From SVFI01 sp045588655 (lineage in GTDB: Bacteria > Bacillota > Clostridia > Lachnospirales > Lachnospiraceae), in NCBI GenBank assembly GCA_045588655.1, contig JAZNEP010000032.1, positions 1 through 18,725 of the forward strand: a DNA stretch of 18,725 bases, in the 5' to 3' direction. Under the pieces are notes generated by a model. That model searched no databases. It was not told the origin of the DNA and was given only the letters and a program-made list of their open reading frames with translations. The position numbers and the translations under genes are program-made. This document shows positions 1 through 7,304 of this stretch, piece after piece (the first letter of the stretch is position 1; each line of letters opens with the position of its first letter).

Positions 1-35
1 CTTTCCCGTTCTCTTAGAATTTTCAGGGTTGCATT

Positions 36-56
36 GCTGTTTATTTGTCAAGGTTC
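36..56 (-). other. boxA-like antitermination element, probable rRNA leader
   Basis: Read on the minus strand this stretch is GAACCTTGACAAATAAACAG plus C. It resembles the boxA-type segment (TTCTTTGAAAACT in Bacillus) found in the leaders and spacers of rRNA operons, and lies about 25-45 bases after the start expected from the second of two tandem strong promoters. The TTGACA inside it is not followed by a -10 box, so I do not read it as a third promoter. The rRNA assignment is inferred; the 16S gene itself would lie left of position 1. Confidence 0.4.
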
Positions 57-86
57 TTCTGCTGCATCGCTTGACGCAACTCTGAT

Positions 87-115
87 ATAATATCATGTGC
101 ATCCGGCTCTGTCAA
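87..115 (-). promoter_or_regulatory. Strong sigma-A promoter, second of a tandem pair (probable rrn P2)
   Basis: On the minus strand a perfect -35 TTGACA (110-115) is followed by a 17-base spacer and the -10 TATTAT (87-92, 5 of 6 matches). Transcription would start near position 80 and leave the window on the left. No protein start codon with a ribosome binding site follows within the window. The tandem arrangement and the boxA-like segment downstream suggest a stable-RNA operon, but another gene is possible. Confidence 0.65.
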
Positions 116-146
116 CACTTTTTTTAAAGTTTTTTCTTTTCTTTTT

Positions 147-167
147 CCCACCTCTTTTCGCGGTGGG
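147..167. other. CCCACC/GGTGGG stem-loop between the tandem promoters
   Basis: A six-pair GC-rich stem (147-152 with 162-167) encloses a 9-base loop. On the plus strand it is followed by TTTTTA, so it has the form of a weak rightward terminator, but no plus-strand gene is visible here. On the minus strand it would form at the very 5' end of the transcript from the upstream promoter and is followed by A residues, so it would not terminate that transcript. Its role is not settled. Confidence 0.45.
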
Positions 168-172
168 TTTTT

Positions 173-201
173 ATCATATCATCCGCTTTTTTCTTTGTCA
201 A
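173..201 (-). promoter_or_regulatory. Strong sigma-A promoter, first of a tandem pair (probable rrn P1)
   Basis: On the minus strand a perfect -35 TTGACA (196-201), a 17-base spacer and the -10 TATGAT (173-178, 5 of 6) form a near-consensus promoter about 50 bases after the end of the CvpA-family gene. Its start would be near 166. With the second promoter 86 bases further on it makes the tandem layout common in front of rRNA operons. Confidence 0.65.
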
Positions 202-250
202 CCGGTTTTCATCAAATCTGTAAAAAGAGTGTCGGAAATTTAATTATTCG

Positions 251-664
251 CTAAAAAATACGAAAAAAGCAAGAAAAAGCCCACCAAATTATCCCGATAA
301 GTATAACTCCATACACAGCACCAGCCAATAATCCCAATAGTTTGTTCAGTCCTCGCACTATCGGTAGCTTACTTAGTATTTGCAACGATGTAAATATCGC
401 TTTAAACAGAAGAAACAATATAATATAGGTTGCAACACACAAAATTATTCTCACAACAACAATCATGTAGTCTGTAACCAGTGTAGCAAGCAGAGATTCC
501 ATCGCCCATGTATTAAGCAGGTACACAAACATAATCGCCAGTATACTCGCCACTATTTTTCTGATTGTGGTTACGAATCCTCTCTTATATCCTCTTACCG
601 CGCATACTATAATAAGAAGCATTCCCAACACATTTATAATTTCATCTACAGATAATATGTTCAT
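251..664 (-). CDS. CvpA family membrane protein
   Basis: A 137-residue integral membrane protein of the CvpA (colicin V production) type. Four hydrophobic segments lie at about residues 9-27, 33-53, 63-88 and 107-133. The family hallmark after the first segment, GYKRGF near residues 25-30, is present, and length and topology fit the family. Firmicute members are small inner-membrane proteins of unclear biochemical role, linked to envelope processes. The ATG abuts the TAG stop of the preceding DUF5711 gene, so the two are almost certainly co-translated. No hairpin terminator follows; the next elements are the tandem promoters at 173-201 and 87-115. The family call is firm and the function is not known. 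Confidence 0.85.
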   Translation of the reverse strand: MNILSVDEIINVLGMLLIIVCAVRGYKRGFVTTIRKIVASILAIMFVYLLNTWAMESLLATLVTDYMIVVVRIILCVATYIILFLLFKAIFTSLQILSKLPIVRGLNKLLGLLAGAVYGVILIGIIWWAFSCFFRIF

Positions 665-1831
665 CTATCTTAATTTTATCAGCTTAATTCCATCCGAAAA
701 TACAACCAGTAATTTTGCTTCTGATTCTGTCGGAATCAATGTCTGAATATTTCCTCCTAAATCACCATTGTATTTTTCCACACCGTTCATTCCTAATATC
801 AGTAGGCGGGATTCGTTGTATATCATTATCTTTTTTTCATCCAGAATAATATCTTTAAACTCAAAATCAACCGAATGCTCAAGCACACATTTTCCTTCCG
901 TATTATATATATGTATGTCGTATTGACCACTTTTTTCGAGATTTCGATACACAAGCGCAAAATGTGTATTGCTATTATATACTGCATACAACTCCTGTTC
1001 CAATGTTATCTCTTTTTCAAGAACAGGTTTTTGCTTTCCTTTTATTAATAGTGCTCTTTGATCTCCTACTGCAAGCGCGTCCGTCTCATTTAAATATGCC
1101 AGTGTAGGAAATATCTGCTTGTCATACTCGTATCCACTCATGAGATTATCCATGGCGTTTTGTCCCACACCACCAAAGTTATAAAACGCAAGACTGGTAT
1201 TTATCTTTCCCGCCTCTGCTTTCAAATAAGACACCCCCAACTTTATATTGTCTGGCGATATCGCAAACGCAATGGGATATCCGTTATTTCTCATGCTTGT
1301 TTTTACTTCTGAAATCAACTCCCCTTCATCCGAATATAATCTCAGCCAAGTTACATCTTTATCCTGCAACAGAACCGCAGCTACTCCCTGCGCTGAGATA
1401 TCGAGCGAAAGTATCGGCAGATTCGTCGCGATTTCTGCAGTAGTACCTTTCTTTCCTATAATAAACAATGTAGTCCCTTTATAGTCTCCCACTGCCACAT
1501 ATGCTGCGCTTTTTTTCACCAGGGGCGCTTGCATCTCATACGACTGATTCCACAATTGGACGCCTTCCCTGTCATAAGCCGCAATTCCATCTTTGCTATG
1601 TACTAACATATTACCTTCATAATCCTGAAAATAACTATCTTGCGTCCCTACTTTCGCAGCCTCTGTCAAAACCTCATACTTTGTATACACCCGATTATCC
1701 GACTGAATCTTTAAAATCACAGTCGCTACAAGCACTAACGCAATTACCAGTATCGTGCGATAGACAACTTGCAGCTTATGTTTAAAAATCCGATCTTTAT
1801 AATCCGTTTTACCAAACCATTCTCTCAGCAT
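665..1831 (-). CDS. DUF5711 family protein, membrane-anchored with predicted beta-propeller
   Basis: A 388-residue protein with a short basic cytoplasmic N-terminus, one membrane segment at about residues 23-41 and a large outer domain. The outer part shows repeated short beta-strand blocks of the kind DYEGNMLVHSKDGIAAYDREG and SDEGELISEVKTS, typical of WD/PQQ-like propellers that read as a chain of four-stranded blades. This matches DUF5711, a family of Lachnospiraceae and relatives without known function. It sits between a LysM membrane protein and a CvpA-family protein, which suggests a role in the envelope. The start has a GGAG-type ribosome binding site 7 bases upstream. The family call comes from recognition of the overall pattern; the propeller fold is inferred. 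Confidence 0.75.
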   Translation of the reverse strand: MLREWFGKTDYKDRIFKHKLQVVYRTILVIALVLVATVILKIQSDNRVYTKYEVLTEAAKVGTQDSYFQDYEGNMLVHSKDGIAAYDREGVQLWNQSYEMQAPLVKKSAAYVAVGDYKGTTLFIIGKKGTTAEIATNLPILSLDISAQGVAAVLLQDKDVTWLRLYSDEGELISEVKTSMRNNGYPIAFAISPDNIKLGVSYLKAEAGKINTSLAFYNFGGVGQNAMDNLMSGYEYDKQIFPTLAYLNETDALAVGDQRALLIKGKQKPVLEKEITLEQELYAVYNSNTHFALVYRNLEKSGQYDIHIYNTEGKCVLEHSVDFEFKDIILDEKKIMIYNESRLLILGMNGVEKYNGDLGGNIQTLIPTESEAKLLVVFSDGIKLIKLR

Positions 1832-1875
1832 ACGTTCACTCCACTCATTCTTCAGCTTTTTGCCGACATAGGTTT

Positions 1876-1884
1876 AGTATAACA
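1876..1884 (-). promoter_or_regulatory. Possible extended -10 promoter before the DUF5711 gene
   Basis: In the 61-base gap after the LysM gene the minus strand reads TGTTATACT, an extended -10 element (TGn before TATACT). No convincing -35 hexamer is seen at the usual distance, so this is only a candidate for separate expression of the DUF5711-CvpA pair. Confidence 0.25.
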
Positions 1885-1892
1885 CAGTTTTC

Positions 1893-3140
1893 TTATGGAA
1901 GGAGTATTTTTTGTCCATATAATATAGTATCTTTGTCATTGATTCCATTTATTCTGCAAATTTCATCCATACCAGAGAGGCTCCCATAATACTTCATGCA
2001 TATCTTCGCCAACGTATCTCCCTTTTGTATAATGTAAGTTGTCTGTTCCACATGATCACTTTGGTCTGGCGTCTCCGTAGCCGCCTCCCCCTCTAAATCT
2101 CCACTTTCTTCGGGTGCTACGCTTTTTTCTGCAACTTCACTTTCTTCAGGTGCTACACTGTTTTCTGCAACTTCACTTTCTTCAGCTGCTACACTTTCTT
2201 CTACGTTTTCACTCTCTTCCGATACTACTTCAGCTTCTACAATTTTGTTTTCTTCAAGTGCCGCCTCTGACGAAACCGCTTCTTCCGTCAGGCTTGCCTC
2301 GCCACTTGCCAAGGTTTCTTGCACATTCTCTATCTTAATCGCTTCATCAACCTGCGTTCCCTGATCTATTTTTCCGGAAATCTGATACAGCACCTCTTCC
2401 ATGCTCTGCATTTTTTCATAGTTACCAAGCAAGGCAATGCCAAGCACCATGACCACCATCATAAGCACCAGACTCACACATGTCATCATCATATTGGATC
2501 TTCTTCTGTGAACTTCCTGCTTTTTTTCGTTGACAACCGTTCGAAATTGATGTGTTGCCCTGTCTGCCTCGAATTCTTCCGGATGTCTTTCTGCCACTCG
2601 CAAAGAAACCATATAATTTTGCATGCACTCGTTTCTTTCATAATATATGTAGTATCCGCTTTGCAGTCTCATTTTACCTTTTTCGTATAAATAGATGTAC
2701 TCCTCTTTTTCCTCTGTATTATACTCAAAATACAATTTTTGATCCGACCGAAAAAATTGCTTCTGCGTTCTCATAATCTGCTCTTCCAACTCCTGGGTTG
2801 AAGCGTTTCCAACAATCGCCCATCCCAATACGGTCAGTTCCGGAAAAAATCGCCCTGCCATTTCATTTACTCTTTGCCAGGAATCCTGATCAATGATTGT
2901 CTTTTCCATAAAAAAATCCTTTTCTGCTCCAACTGCACCATTCACAAACCAGCACAAATCATCTTCAATCATTTCCTTTTTGCCATACAAGATAATAACT
3001 CGTAGGTTTTCTTCCGGCGTAGGCACTTGTTTTAAATATGTAATGACATAATCCTCAAGATACACTTTTTGATTTCCTACAACCTGTCCAATCTGGCGAA
3101 TGTTTTTTGGAAGTTTTCCCTCTTTTACTACTTCTATCAT
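1893..3140 (-). CDS. Membrane-anchored LysM protein with Glu-rich linker and MPN-like N-terminal domain
   Basis: A 415-residue single-pass protein. Residues 1-210 form a soluble domain, presumably cytoplasmic, followed by a basic stretch HRRR at 211-214 and a membrane segment at about 217-238. A long acidic linker (about 270-365) rich in Glu, Ser, Ala and Val follows, then one LysM domain at 368-415 (YIIQKGDTLAKICMKYYGS at its start) that should bind peptidoglycan outside the cell. The basic flank places the N-terminus inside. The linker holds a 12-residue repeat. Residues 45-170 have the rhythm of a JAB/MPN domain, but where active members have GWxHxHP this protein has GWAIVGN, so it would be inactive. 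The start has a GAGGG ribosome binding site. LysM and topology are firm; the MPN idea is inferred. Confidence 0.8.
   Translation of the reverse strand: MIEVVKEGKLPKNIRQIGQVVGNQKVYLEDYVITYLKQVPTPEENLRVIILYGKKEMIEDDLCWFVNGAVGAEKDFFMEKTIIDQDSWQRVNEMAGRFFPELTVLGWAIVGNASTQELEEQIMRTQKQFFRSDQKLYFEYNTEEKEEYIYLYEKGKMRLQSGYYIYYERNECMQNYMVSLRVAERHPEEFEADRATHQFRTVVNEKKQEVHRRRSNMMMTCVSLVLMMVVMVLGIALLGNYEKMQSMEEVLYQISGKIDQGTQVDEAIKIENVQETLASGEASLTEEAVSSEAALEENKIVEAEVVSEESENVEESVAAEESEVAENSVAPEESEVAEKSVAPEESGDLEGEAATETPDQSDHVEQTTYIIQKGDTLAKICMKYYGSLSGMDEICRINGINDKDTILYGQKILLP
2088..2195 (-). repeat. 36-bp tandem repeat encoding a 12-residue acidic repeat
   Basis: Three consecutive 36-base units encode residues 316-351 of the LysM protein: SVAAEESEVAEN, SVAPEESEVAEK and a diverged SVAPEESGDLEG. 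The first two differ at two residues. Such repeats in wall-spanning linkers often change copy number between strains. Confidence 0.8.
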
Positions 3141-3188
3141 ATTACATACCCTCTTTCATTTTTTTATACATATAACACACGGCAGGGC

Positions 3189-3247
3189 TCGATTTTTAGC
3201 GAAAAAAGGCACACTACCTTCGTTTTTTAACGACAAAAAAGGGCACA
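3189..3247. repeat. Imperfect two-copy AT-rich direct repeat
   Basis: Segments 3189-3213 and 3220-3247 share the pattern TCG, a run of T, A(G/A)CGA, a run of A, G-rich and CACA, with small insertions. They lie between the galM-operon terminator and the LysM gene. They could include the LysM gene's control region, but I find no convincing promoter hexamers. Confidence 0.4.
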
Positions 3248-3279
3248 AAAAAAGACGAGAGTATTTCTCTCGTCTTTTT
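3247..3279 (-). terminator. Intrinsic terminator of the pfkA-dnaX-recR-galM operon
   Basis: A perfect 13-bp stem (3249-3261 pairs with 3267-3279, core GACGAGAG/CTCTCGTC) with a 5-base loop is followed on the minus strand by seven T residues. The plus strand also ends in five T residues, so it may stop transcription in both directions. Confidence 0.9.
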
Positions 3280-3302
3280 CCGTCATTATCGAACGATTAT
3301 CG

Positions 3303-3337
3303 TCTTATTTTTTGCGCGAATCATCTTATTTTTTGCG
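3303..3337. repeat. 14-bp direct repeat with 21-bp period
   Basis: TCTTATTTTTTGCG occurs exactly at 3303-3316 and 3324-3337, just after the last gene of the galM operon and before its terminator. The meaning is unknown; it may be simple AT-rich duplication. Confidence 0.6.
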
Positions 3338-3344
3338 ATATATT

Positions 3345-3629
3345 TTAATCATTATTTTGGCTATCTTCTTCCGACAGCGGATCGTAATACTCCTTTTTCA
3401 CGAGGCGATAACCTGACCACAATGCAATCCCAGCGCCTGCGATTGCAAAAACAGCTCCTGCAATCGTAAATACAACTCGATCCGTCCCGGCCACATCACC
3501 CATATCAGCTACCAGTGTGTAAGCAAGATATACCAAAAATCCTCCCACAAAAATACGAAGCCACAAATTCATTGCCGTTGTCTTCTTCAGAGCTTCTTTT
3601 GTATTATTCTTTTCCGTGTGATTCTCCAT
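3345..3629 (-). CDS. Small two-pass membrane protein, unknown function
   Basis: A 94-residue protein of unknown function. A charged N-terminus rich in Asn, Lys and Thr is followed by two hydrophobic segments at about residues 21-41 and 53-73, and a charged C-terminal tail rich in Glu, Asp and Asn. I chose the ATG at 3629 because it has a GGAGAG ribosome binding site; a TTG at 3650 would extend it by 7 residues but would overlap the galM end and has no such site. It starts 13 bases after galM and is the last gene before the strong terminator, so it is probably part of that operon. I do not recognise a named family. Confidence 0.7.
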   Translation of the reverse strand: MENHTEKNNTKEALKKTTAMNLWLRIFVGGFLVYLAYTLVADMGDVAGTDRVVFTIAGAVFAIAGAGIALWSGYRLVKKEYYDPLSEEDSQNND

Positions 3630-3642
3630 CGAACTCTCCAAC

Positions 3643-4692
3643 CTATACAAATTTGTAAATTGTTACAGATTTAAATGGTTTCTCCGGACCAACTACCGGT
3701 TTGATAAATCCTTCCTGATTTGCACTGTTTGGGAAGTACTGTGTCTCTAAACAGAAACCGCCTCTTACCTGGTAATATGCATCGCCTTTTCCATATTCCG
3801 GAACCATATTATTTCCTGTATAAAACTGAACGCCCGGAAGATCAGAATACACTTCCATGGTTCTTCCTGACTCTTCCTCTGTTACTTCTGCAATTTTCTG
3901 CACTTTTCCCGCTTCATAATCATCAATCACAAAATTGTGGTCATAACCTTTTACGAGCGCGAGCTGTACATCTTCTGCTGAAATATCCTGTGCTATTTTC
4001 TTTGGCTGCGTAAAATCAAACGGTGTTCCTGCTACCGGCGTATATTCTCCGGTCGGAATCGCACCGGCGAAAACTTTTGTAAAATGTGAAGCTTTCAGCC
4101 AAACTTTTGTATTTTCGATTGTCTCACCACAATCATGACCCTTCAAATTAAAATAGGTATGGTTGGTTGGATTTATGAGCGTTTTCTTGTCCGTCGATCC
4201 ATCGTAGTGAATTTCAATTGCATTATCCTCTGTGAGCTTATATGTCACCTTGATCTCTCGATTTCCCGGAAAACCAAGTTCTCCATCACGACATTTATAA
4301 GAGAATGTTACTGCATTTTCCGCCTCATTCTTCTGTGCTGACCAGAGCACTTTATGAAATCCGGCAAACGCATCACTGTGAAGATTGTTTCCACCATCGT
4401 TAATAACCAGATTATAAATCGTTCCGTCAATCTCGAAACATCCATTTGCAGTTCTGTTTGCTACCGGTCCAACCGTTGCTCCAAAGTAACTTCCATTTAC
4501 AAAATAATCTTTTACTCTGTCATAACCCAGAACGACGTCTGCCACTTCACCCTTTTTGTTCGGCACGAAAAGATTTACCAAAATCGCTCCATAGTTCATG
4601 ACATCCGCCTGCATTCCATTTTCATTTTTTATGGAATATAGTATTACATCCTGCTTGTCTAATGTTTGCCCAAATTTCTTTTCCGTAATCAT
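3643..4692 (-). CDS. galM: Aldose 1-epimerase (galactose mutarotase)
   Basis: Converts beta- to alpha-anomers of aldohexoses such as galactose and glucose in the cytoplasm, feeding the Leloir pathway. The 349-residue length is normal for the family. Expected active-site positions are visible: N79-R80 (GPVANR), H105 (NNLHSD), H178 (NPTNHTYFNL), D251 (GYDHNF) and E316 (GFCLETQ). By family knowledge H178 and E316 act as acid and base, while R80, H105 and D251 bind the sugar. The start has GGAGGG 6 bases upstream. It follows recR by 26 bases with no terminator, so it is probably read from the dnaX-recR operon. No other galactose gene is near, so it may be housekeeping rather than part of a galactose utilisation cluster. 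Confidence 0.95.
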   Translation of the reverse strand: MITEKKFGQTLDKQDVILYSIKNENGMQADVMNYGAILVNLFVPNKKGEVADVVLGYDRVKDYFVNGSYFGATVGPVANRTANGCFEIDGTIYNLVINDGGNNLHSDAFAGFHKVLWSAQKNEAENAVTFSYKCRDGELGFPGNREIKVTYKLTEDNAIEIHYDGSTDKKTLINPTNHTYFNLKGHDCGETIENTKVWLKASHFTKVFAGAIPTGEYTPVAGTPFDFTQPKKIAQDISAEDVQLALVKGYDHNFVIDDYEAGKVQKIAEVTEEESGRTMEVYSDLPGVQFYTGNNMVPEYGKGDAYYQVRGGFCLETQYFPNSANQEGFIKPVVGPEKPFKSVTIYKFV

Positions 4693-4718
4693 TATTTTCC
4701 CTCCAAATCATTATATTT

Positions 4719-5318
4719 TTATAATTGAGTTCTTCCTTCCAGCGCACGCAAAAGCGTCACTTCATCAATATATTCCAAATCACCGCCAACCGGTACTCCG
4801 CTCGCAATTCGTGTCACCTTAATTCCCGTAGGTTTAATCAGCTTGCTTATGTACATAGCGGTCGTCTCACCCTCCAGACTTGAGTTTGTCGCAATAATTA
4901 CTTCCTCAATATCATCCTTTTGCAGTCGGGTCATCAGTTCTTTTAATTTAATATCACCAGGCCCAACTCCAAGCATCGGGGAGATTGCTCCATGCAACAC
5001 GTGATAAATGCCTTTATATTTTCCTGTTTTTTCGTAAGCAGCTAAATCCCGTGTGTTCTCCACCACCATAATCATCGTGCGGTCCCTTTTCGGATTTGCA
5101 CAAATCGGACATACTTTGTTATCTGTCAGCGTATAACACTCTTCACAATAACACACATTATTTCTGGCCTCGACAATGGTACTGGCAAATAATTCCACCT
5201 GCTCCTTCGGCATATTTACCATATGAAAAGCAAGCCTCTGCGCCGATTTTGTCCCAATTCCGGGCAACGAAGAAAATTGTTCAATTAATTTATTAATATA
5301 CCCACTGTAAAGATCCAT
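4719..5318 (-). CDS. recR: Recombination mediator protein RecR
   Basis: RecR acts with RecF and RecO to load RecA on gapped DNA during repair. The 199-residue length is standard. Visible in order: a helix-hairpin-helix at about residues 17-34 (SLPGIGTKSAQRLAFHMV), a zinc finger with C58, C61, C70 and C73, a Toprim domain from about 81 with E88 in VVENTRD and the LEGETTAMY segment, and the usual Walker-like C-terminal part IASGVPVGGDLEYIDEVTL. The ATG shares one base with the TAA stop of the ybaB-type gene (TAATG), so translation is coupled. The order dnaX-ybaB-recR is conserved in Firmicutes. Confidence 0.98.
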   Translation of the reverse strand: MDLYSGYINKLIEQFSSLPGIGTKSAQRLAFHMVNMPKEQVELFASTIVEARNNVCYCEECYTLTDNKVCPICANPKRDRTMIMVVENTRDLAAYEKTGKYKGIYHVLHGAISPMLGVGPGDIKLKELMTRLQKDDIEEVIIATNSSLEGETTAMYISKLIKPTGIKVTRIASGVPVGGDLEYIDEVTLLRALEGRTQL

Positions 5319-5668
5319 TAGAATGGAAATCCTCCGCCAAGATTCATACCACCTGTCACACCTGACATCATAGCTGCACTTGCTTCCTCTGCTTTTCCAA
5401 GCGCTTCGTTCATAGCCGCCATAATAAGATCCTCAAGCATCTCTACATCATCCGGATCTACTGCATCTTTATCCAGCTTTACTTTGGTCACGGTCTTCTT
5501 TCCTGTAACAGTTACTTCTACTGCACCGCCACCGGCTGTCGCTGTGAATTCTGTTTCTTCCAGCTCCTGCTGTTTTTCCTCCATCTGACGCTGCATTCTC
5601 TGTGCCTGCTTCATAATATTATTCATGTTGCCAGGCATTCCTCCCGGAAATCCACCTCTTTTTGCCAT
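5318..5668 (-). CDS. ybaB: YbaB/EbfC family nucleoid-associated protein
   Basis: A 116-residue DNA-binding protein that forms dimers shaped like tweezers and coats the nucleoid. The N-terminus is Gly- and Met-rich (GGFPGGMPGNMNNIMKQAQR), followed by a Gln/Glu-rich helix (MQRQMEEKQQELEE), the conserved strand region GGGAVEVTVTGKKTVTKVKLD, and a C-terminal helix with DDVEMLEDLIMAAMNEAL. This is full length for the family. It lies 21 bases after dnaX and overlaps recR by one base, its conserved position. An AGGAGG ribosome binding site precedes the start. Confidence 0.95.
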   Translation of the reverse strand: MAKRGGFPGGMPGNMNNIMKQAQRMQRQMEEKQQELEETEFTATAGGGAVEVTVTGKKTVTKVKLDKDAVDPDDVEMLEDLIMAAMNEALGKAEEASAAMMSGVTGGMNLGGGFPF

Positions 5669-5689
5669 TGTTTCTGTCCTCCTGATTTT

Positions 5690-7270
5690 TTATTCTACTT
5701 CTATATCCATATGAATCACCTTAGAAAGATCCACATAACTGGCTTCAAAATTTTGTTCTTTCTGTATAGATTTTACCTCTACCACTATTTCTTTTCCGAT
5801 TGCTTCACAAACACATTTTTGCAAATAATCCATATGATCTTCATGCTTCAAAAAATAATCTGAATTGAGACCATCAGGAATCACAATCAGAAGTCTGTTA
5901 TCGCCGCCGAGACTCAGCTTGCTTCCCGACAAATACGTTTTCATCGGCTGTCCTGTACTCTGAACAATCTCTCCCCAGCGCCTCACTGCCTCCTGCACAT
6001 CCTCCGGAACCGCTTTCGGAAGCGGCACTTTACTTGGAGCAGGCTCTGGGTGAGACTGCGTATTTCCCAATCCGGAAGCCGGATTCGTACTCTGCCCAGC
6101 GTTTGCAACAAATGCCCCACTCGCAAGTTTTTCTTCCATGTCACGAATTCTTTCAAGCAAGGCATCATTTTTTACTTCCATAGCAGGCCTGCAAAGCTTA
6201 ATCAACGCCATCTCAATCATAATTCGTTTGGCAGTTGCATATTTTAACTGTCCGGAAAGTTCTGAAAAAATACGGATATATCTCATCACCGTATTTGCAT
6301 CCACCATTTCGGCTTCCTCTTTCATCAGTATAAGATTGTCCGCCGAGACATCGATAATATCTTCAATACCATCCGAACTCTTTAACAAAAGAAGATTTCT
6401 TAAATACCACGTAAAATCCGTGACAAACTGCGTCAGTTCGCGCCCCTGATAAATAATCTCCTCAAGCAAGGTAATCGCCCCAAGCACATTTTTATCAATA
6501 ATTTGGCGGAGCATTTTTCCAAACACTGCGTTGTCCACTGCGCCAAGCACATCCAATGCCATATCGTAGGTCAGCTTCTCACCGTAATGAAATGCGATAC
6601 ACTGATCAAGGAGACTTAACGCATCTCGCATCGAACCGTCCGCCGCTTTGGCGACATAGCGAATTGCCTTCTCTTCCACATCCACGTGCTCTTGCTCCAT
6701 CAAATCTTTAAGCCGATGAAAAATCGTCTCAATGGAAATACGCTTAAAATCATATCTCTGACACCTTGATAAAATTGTAATCGGTATTTTGTGCGACTCT
6801 GTCGTCGCCAATATAAAAATAACGTAAGACGGAGGTTCCTCCAGCGTCTTTAGGAGCGCATTGAACGCTCCTATCGACAGCATATGAACCTCGTCTATAA
6901 TGTATACTTTATATTTTCCTTCTGCCGGTGAAAAAGATACTTCATCGACAATTTCTCGAATATTATCCACACCATTGTTGGAAGCCGCATCGATCTCAAT
7001 TACATTCATGCTCGCTCCAGCTGCAATCGAGCGACACATCCTGCACTCCCCACATGGATTTCCATCCACCGGATTTTCACAATTTACCGCTTTCGCCAAA
7101 ATCTTAGCAATTGTTGTTTTACCGGTACCACGCGTTCCGCAAAACAAATACGCATGTCCGACTCTTTCCGATTTTATTTGATTTTGTAATGTTGTAACGA
7201 TATGCTCCTGTCCTTTGACATCCTTAAAGGTATCCGGACGAAACTTACGATATAATGCCTGATAGGACAT
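5690..7270 (-). CDS. dnaX: DNA polymerase III subunit gamma/tau
   Basis: The ATPase motor of the clamp loader, which opens the beta clamp and links the polymerase cores. The 526-residue form starts at the ATG at 7270 (MSYQALYRKFRP, the usual start), 6 bases after a GGGG ribosome binding site; an ATG two codons earlier lies against that site. Visible: Walker A GTRGTGKT at 45-52, zinc-binding C64, C73, C76 and C79, Walker B VYIIDE at 122-127, and sensor-1/SRC LSRC at 167-170. Domains I-III end near residue 365. A Pro/Ser-rich linker follows (about 395-420), then a C-terminal tau-type domain. It is shorter than Bacillus DnaX. At codons 366-368 there is a possible -1 frameshift site. Confidence 0.97.
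   Translation of the reverse strand: MSYQALYRKFRPDTFKDVKGQEHIVTTLQNQIKSERVGHAYLFCGTRGTGKTTIAKILAKAVNCENPVDGNPCGECRMCRSIAAGASMNVIEIDAASNNGVDNIREIVDEVSFSPAEGKYKVYIIDEVHMLSIGAFNALLKTLEEPPSYVIFILATTESHKIPITILSRCQRYDFKRISIETIFHRLKDLMEQEHVDVEEKAIRYVAKAADGSMRDALSLLDQCIAFHYGEKLTYDMALDVLGAVDNAVFGKMLRQIIDKNVLGAITLLEEIIYQGRELTQFVTDFTWYLRNLLLLKSSDGIEDIIDVSADNLILMKEEAEMVDANTVMRYIRIFSELSGQLKYATAKRIMIEMALIKLCRPAMEVKNDALLERIRDMEEKLASGAFVANAGQSTNPASGLGNTQSHPEPAPSKVPLPKAVPEDVQEAVRRWGEIVQSTGQPMKTYLSGSKLSLGGDNRLLIVIPDGLNSDYFLKHEDHMDYLQKCVCEAIGKEIVVEVKSIQKEQNFEASYVDLSKVIHMDIEVE
6165..6175 (-). other. Possible -1 ribosomal frameshift site in dnaX
   Basis: In-frame the minus strand reads GTA AAA AAT GAT. The heptamer A AAA AAT fits the X XXY YYZ slippery pattern, and a -1 shift would read AAA AAA TGA, stopping at once. 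The product would be about 368 residues, ending just after clamp-loader domain III, as the gamma form does in E. coli. I see no clear stimulatory hairpin downstream, and AAT is a poorer slip codon than AAG. This is a candidate only. Confidence 0.3.
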
Positions 7271-7304
7271 AAACATCCCCTTTTTTCTATTGAATTACTC
7301 CGGC

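Noticed and set aside
2114..2690. Plus-strand frames over the LysM gene
   Set aside because: They mirror the Glu-rich repeats and membrane segment as Leu/Phe/His-rich antisense peptides; these are shadows.
3189..3337. CRISPR-like array
   Set aside because: Only two copies of each repeat, irregular spacing, no cas genes.
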